NCBI GenBank assembly: GCA_011041895.1 | Contig: DRAE01000077.1 | Span: 1 to 8,413 of the forward strand | Direction of reading: 5' to 3' | Length of the DNA: 8,413 nt | DNA from: Candidatus Bathyarchaeota archaeon | GTDB lineage: Archaea; Thermoproteota; DRAE01 | Part shown: one piece after another, positions 5,801 through 8,413 of the stretch | How positions within the stretch are numbered: the first letter of the stretch is position 1 | Layout of the letters: each line of letters opens with the position of its first letter | Position numbers and translations under genes: made by a program | Notes under the pieces: generated by a model | What the model saw: the letters and a program-made list of their open reading frames with translations, nothing else | The model's database searches: none | What the model was told of the DNA's origin: nothing

Positions 5801-6399
5801 GCGAGGAAGAAATGCTAGTGCCAAGGGATAAATACCTTGAATGCGGTGTACATATAGGAACCAGAGTTAAAAGCAAGTTTATGGAGCCATTCATCTATAG
5901 AATAAGAAACGATGGATTATGTGTTTTAGACGTGAAGAAAACTGATCAAAGAATCAGAATTGCAGCCAAGTTTCTTGCAAGATTTGAACCTGATAAGATA
6001 TTAGCTGTCTCAGTTAGAAGATATGGTGCAAGGCCAGTTGAGATGTTTGCAAAGGTTACGAAAGCTCATGCAATAACGCTAAGGTTTTGGGCTGGGACAC
6101 TTTCAAATCCAGTGTGCAAAACATACGTGGAACCAGATGTGCTTATTGTAACGGATCCCAGAGCTGATAGGCAAGCTGTGAAGGAGGCTGCCATAGTAGG
6201 CATTCCAGTTGTAGCATTCTGTGACACTGATCTCTACCCAACAAACGTGGACCTCATTATTCCAGCAAACAATAAGGGAAGAAAATCTCTCGCCCTTCTA
6301 TACTGGCTCCTAGCAAGGCAGCTTCTCCGTGAAAGAGGGGAAATTCCACCTGATGGAGATATCGAATATACACCAGAAGATTTTATGACTCGACTGTAA
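5797..6399 (+). CDS. rps2: 30S ribosomal protein S2 (uS2)
   Basis: S2 joins the small subunit late, at the junction of head and body. The 200-residue product is archaeal in form. It contains YLECGVHIGTRVKSKFMEPF, IRNDGLCVLDVKKTDQRI, the RFWAGTLSNP motif (usually GTLTNP), EPDVLIVTDPRADRQAVKEA and the C-terminal NNKGRKSLALLYWLLARQLL. The start ATG overlaps the eno stop by four bases, with GAGGTGAT at 5786-5793 as ribosome binding site, so it is likely coupled to eno translation. It has the short acidic tail typical of archaeal S2. Confidence 0.96.
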   Translation: MSEEEMLVPRDKYLECGVHIGTRVKSKFMEPFIYRIRNDGLCVLDVKKTDQRIRIAAKFLARFEPDKILAVSVRRYGARPVEMFAKVTKAHAITLRFWAGTLSNPVCKTYVEPDVLIVTDPRADRQAVKEAAIVGIPVVAFCDTDLYPTNVDLIIPANNKGRKSLALLYWLLARQLLRERGEIPPDGDIEYTPEDFMTRL

Positions 6400-6420
6400 C
6401 TACTCAAATATTGATGAGTT

Positions 6421-7287
6421 ATGCAATCTGATGTAAGGTATCCAGCCCAAGCTGGCACCTTCTATGAAAGCGACCCCGAGAGACTAAAACAGCAGATAAT
6501 TGGCTGTTTCAAACATAGACTCGGCCCTGGAAAACTTCCCTCGACTAGAGATCAACCGCTAAGTAAAGTTATTGGAATAGTTTCTCCCCATGCAGGGTAT
6601 ATGTACTCTGGCCCAGTTGCAGCACATGGATTTCTAAAGCTGGCTGAGGATGGGAGGCCAAAGACTGCAATAATTCTCGGACCGAATCATACAGGTCTTG
6701 GAAGCGGAGTTTCGATTATGGCAGACGGTAAATGGTATATGCCCTTTGGAGATGTTGAAATAGATAGGGAGGTAGCTTCAAAGATTCTTGAAAACTGCGA
6801 CATAATAGACATAGACGTCACAGCTCACATGTATGAGCACTCGATAGAAGTGCAGATTCCATTTTTACAGTTCCTATATGGGGATATCAAAATAGTTCCA
6901 ATATGCATGATGCTTCAAGACCAGGCTACAAGTACTGAAGTTGGTACATGCATATACCAAGCTGTAGGAAATCGCATTGGAAAAGACATTGTAATTATAG
7001 CGAGCAGCGACTTTACACACTATGAACCGCATGAGATCGCATATGAGAAAGACATGTCCGCTATAGAAAGAATACTTCAACTCAACATAGAGGAATTCTT
7101 CAACGTTATCAGATACAGAAACATATCAGTCTGTGGGCCAGGGCCCATTGGGGCTCTCATGGCAATTGCAAGGGAGTTTAATGCTAAACCAAGACTGCTT
7201 AAATGGGCTTCATCGGGAGACGTCGTAGGATATAAAGGCGAGGTAGTTGGCTACGCCTCAATAATATTTGAAAAATCTACAAGTTAA
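6421..7287 (+). CDS. MEMO1 family protein
   Basis: This protein belongs to the MEMO family, which has the fold of class III extradiol dioxygenases; human MEMO1 binds metal. Its role in archaea is not established. The 288-residue product is full length. The metal-site residues known from human MEMO1 have clear counterparts: His57 in SPHAGYMYSG, His90 in LGPNHTG, a histidine in either EHSIEVQ (His140) or SSDFTHYE (His200), and Cys238 in VCGPGPIG. The N-terminal YPAQAGTFYESDP is also typical. The ATG follows rps2 by 21 bases, with TGATGAG at 6412-6418. It lies between rps2 and mevalonate kinase, a neighbourhood seen in many archaea, which has led to suggestions of a link with isoprenoid synthesis. 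The family assignment is firm and the function open. Confidence 0.93.
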   Translation: MQSDVRYPAQAGTFYESDPERLKQQIIGCFKHRLGPGKLPSTRDQPLSKVIGIVSPHAGYMYSGPVAAHGFLKLAEDGRPKTAIILGPNHTGLGSGVSIMADGKWYMPFGDVEIDREVASKILENCDIIDIDVTAHMYEHSIEVQIPFLQFLYGDIKIVPICMMLQDQATSTEVGTCIYQAVGNRIGKDIVIIASSDFTHYEPHEIAYEKDMSAIERILQLNIEEFFNVIRYRNISVCGPGPIGALMAIAREFNAKPRLLKWASSGDVVGYKGEVVGYASIIFEKSTS

Positions 7288-7291
7288 AGTG

Positions 7292-8263
7292 ATGACGAGA
7301 GAGATTTTATCCTCGGCCCCAGCCAAAGTTATCCTATGCGGAGAGCACGCCGTAGTCTACGGTGAACCAGCTTTAGTAACGGCAATCAACTTGAAAGCAT
7401 ATTGTAGGCTAACAGAAACCAAAACTGGGAAAATAGAAATAGTATCGAAAAACTTGGGGAAATCAATGTCCTACACGCTAGATTCAAGGGAGGAGCCTTC
7501 CAAAAATGAGCTCTATCCTATTTTACGTTCGCTCCTACACATACTTGACAAGTTCGATAAGAGAGTCTCAGCTAGAATTGAGATATCTTCGGAGATTCCA
7601 GTATCGGCTGGACTAGGTTCTTCGGCAGCTGTTCCAGTAGCATGCTCAGCCGCCCTATACTATCTCATAAATGGAAAACTTGACCGCGAAGCTATTATGG
7701 AGGCTGCTAGAGAAGCTGAAAAAATTATACATGGAAGGCCATCCGGAATAGACACTATGATCGCTACATTTGGAGGGGTTTACGCGTATAGGAAGTTTGA
7801 GGAGCCTATAAAGATCGATGTTCCCAAGGACTTTCCCAAAATCCTTGTCATTGACACAGGGGTAAAAAGGAGTACTGGAGCACTGGTAGAAAGAGTTAGA
7901 AAATTGAAGGAAAGGTATCCCAAGGTAATAGACCCAGTTATACACGCTATTGGACGTCTTACAATAGAAGCTATATATGCCATATTTGACAGAGATTATG
8001 AGCGGCTAGGAGAGCTTCTAACCCTTAACCACCGTTTACTTTCAGCGATAGGTGTCTCACATGAACAGTTAGATCTGATAGTTAAAACTGCGGTAGAGAA
8101 TGGGGCACTTGGTGCCAAGCTTACGGGAGCTGGTGGAGGCGGGTGTGCAATTGCCATATGCTATGAAGAACATGTCGAGCATGTGATCAATGCCCTTAAA
8201 GCACAAGGTTTCAAATGCTTTAGTGTAAATGTTTCAGAGGATGGAGTCACAATTGAGGAGTAA
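7292..8263 (+). CDS. mvk: Mevalonate kinase
   Basis: Mevalonate kinase phosphorylates mevalonate with ATP to mevalonate 5-phosphate, the entry to the phosphorylated part of the mevalonate pathway that feeds archaeal lipid synthesis. From ATG 7292 the product is 323 residues, normal for archaea. The three GHMP kinase motifs are present: APAKVILCGEHAVVYG (9-24), the phosphate loop IPVSAGLGSSAAVPVA (102-117), and LTGAGGGGCA (277-286). The catalytic aspartate is probably Asp154 in GRPSGIDTMIATFGG, with an upstream glutamate for Mg. Longer starts at TTG 7268 or GTG 7289 are possible, but the APAKVIL motif sits at the usual distance from 7292. The gene follows the MEMO stop by 4 bases and overlaps the next gene by 11. 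Confidence 0.95.
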   Translation: MTREILSSAPAKVILCGEHAVVYGEPALVTAINLKAYCRLTETKTGKIEIVSKNLGKSMSYTLDSREEPSKNELYPILRSLLHILDKFDKRVSARIEISSEIPVSAGLGSSAAVPVACSAALYYLINGKLDREAIMEAAREAEKIIHGRPSGIDTMIATFGGVYAYRKFEEPIKIDVPKDFPKILVIDTGVKRSTGALVERVRKLKERYPKVIDPVIHAIGRLTIEAIYAIFDRDYERLGELLTLNHRLLSAIGVSHEQLDLIVKTAVENGALGAKLTGAGGGGCAIAICYEEHVEHVINALKAQGFKCFSVNVSEDGVTIEE

Positions 8264-8413
8264 TATTCTAAAAATAGTGAAACTTGGAGGAAGCGTGATC
8301 TCCGATAAATCCAAACCCTTCTCCTTTAGAACCAAGGTTGTCCAGAGAATAGCCTACGAGATAAGAGAATATCTTAAAGCATTTCCTCAGTGTAGTCTCA
8401 TAATGGTGCATGG
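8253..8413 (+). CDS. ipk: Isopentenyl phosphate kinase, N-terminal part (cut by window end)
   Basis: Isopentenyl phosphate kinase converts isopentenyl phosphate to isopentenyl diphosphate in the archaeal variants of the mevalonate pathway. Fifty-three codons are visible. They show the amino-acid-kinase glycine-rich loop LKIVKLGGSVISDKSKPF near the N-terminus and end in LIMVH, just where the family's VHGGGSFGH motif should begin. The likely start is TTG 8253, since the next in-frame candidate, GTG 8277, would leave no residues before the first strand. TTG 8253 lies inside the end of mvk, with GGAG at 8243-8246 as a possible ribosome binding site. Family and neighbourhood (directly after mvk) agree. 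Confidence 0.88.
   Translation, partial: MRSNILKIVKLGGSVISDKSKPFSFRTKVVQRIAYEIREYLKAFPQCSLIMVH

Noticed and set aside
6412..6431. C/D box guide RNA suggested by TGATGA followed by CTGA
   Set aside because: There is no second D box at a suitable distance and no terminal stem, and the stretch continues into the coding start of the MEMO gene.
1..8413. CRISPR array, insertion sequence, integrase or other mobile element
   Set aside because: No direct repeat array, transposase or recombinase motif, or terminal inverted repeats were seen on either strand.

Overview
The window is archaeal, most likely from the TACK (crenarchaeal and relatives) side of the tree. The evidence is the gene order rps13-rps4-rps11-rpoD-rpl18e-rpl13-rps9-rpoN-eno-rps2, which is the classical archaeal ribosomal protein / RNA polymerase cluster, followed by a MEMO-family gene, mevalonate kinase and isopentenyl phosphate kinase, which belong to the archaeal isoprenoid route. 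Arginine codons AGA/AGG dominate, and most genes are preceded by a GAGGTGA-type ribosome binding site. I cannot assign a genus. The large archaeal RNA polymerase subunit D with two ferredoxin-type cysteine clusters fits a deep TACK lineage, but this is inference.

Layout. Positions 1-149 carry the last 48 codons of an unidentified gene. Positions 131-514 hold a degraded-looking or startless reading frame with a beta-rich C-terminal half. Positions 515-648 are intergenic and hold an 8-bp inverted repeat and a likely TATA promoter for the main operon. From 649 to the right edge every gene is on the + strand and tightly packed (overlaps, or gaps of at most 23 bases), so it reads as one long transcription unit: three small-subunit proteins (S13, S4, S11), polymerase subunit D, L18e, L13, S9, polymerase subunit N, an enolase-family protein, S2, MEMO, mevalonate kinase, and the first 53 codons of isopentenyl phosphate kinase, cut by the window end.

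How the genes work together. The left and centre build ribosomes and RNA polymerase. D and N are two of the proteins of the alpha-like assembly platform of the archaeal polymerase. The right end makes isoprenoid precursors for archaeal ether lipids: mevalonate kinase gives mevalonate 5-phosphate, and isopentenyl phosphate kinase makes isopentenyl diphosphate in the archaeal variants of the pathway. MEMO has no settled role but sits next to these genes.

The cluster is mostly ordinary. I saw no clear new defence, mobile or regulatory system. The points that merit a second look are an insertion of roughly 65 residues inside subunit D, an enolase with eroded signature motifs but conserved catalytic residues, the absence of rpoK from its usual place (with a well-formed ribosome binding site left 17 bases from the eno start), and the frame-disrupted reading frame upstream of rps13.
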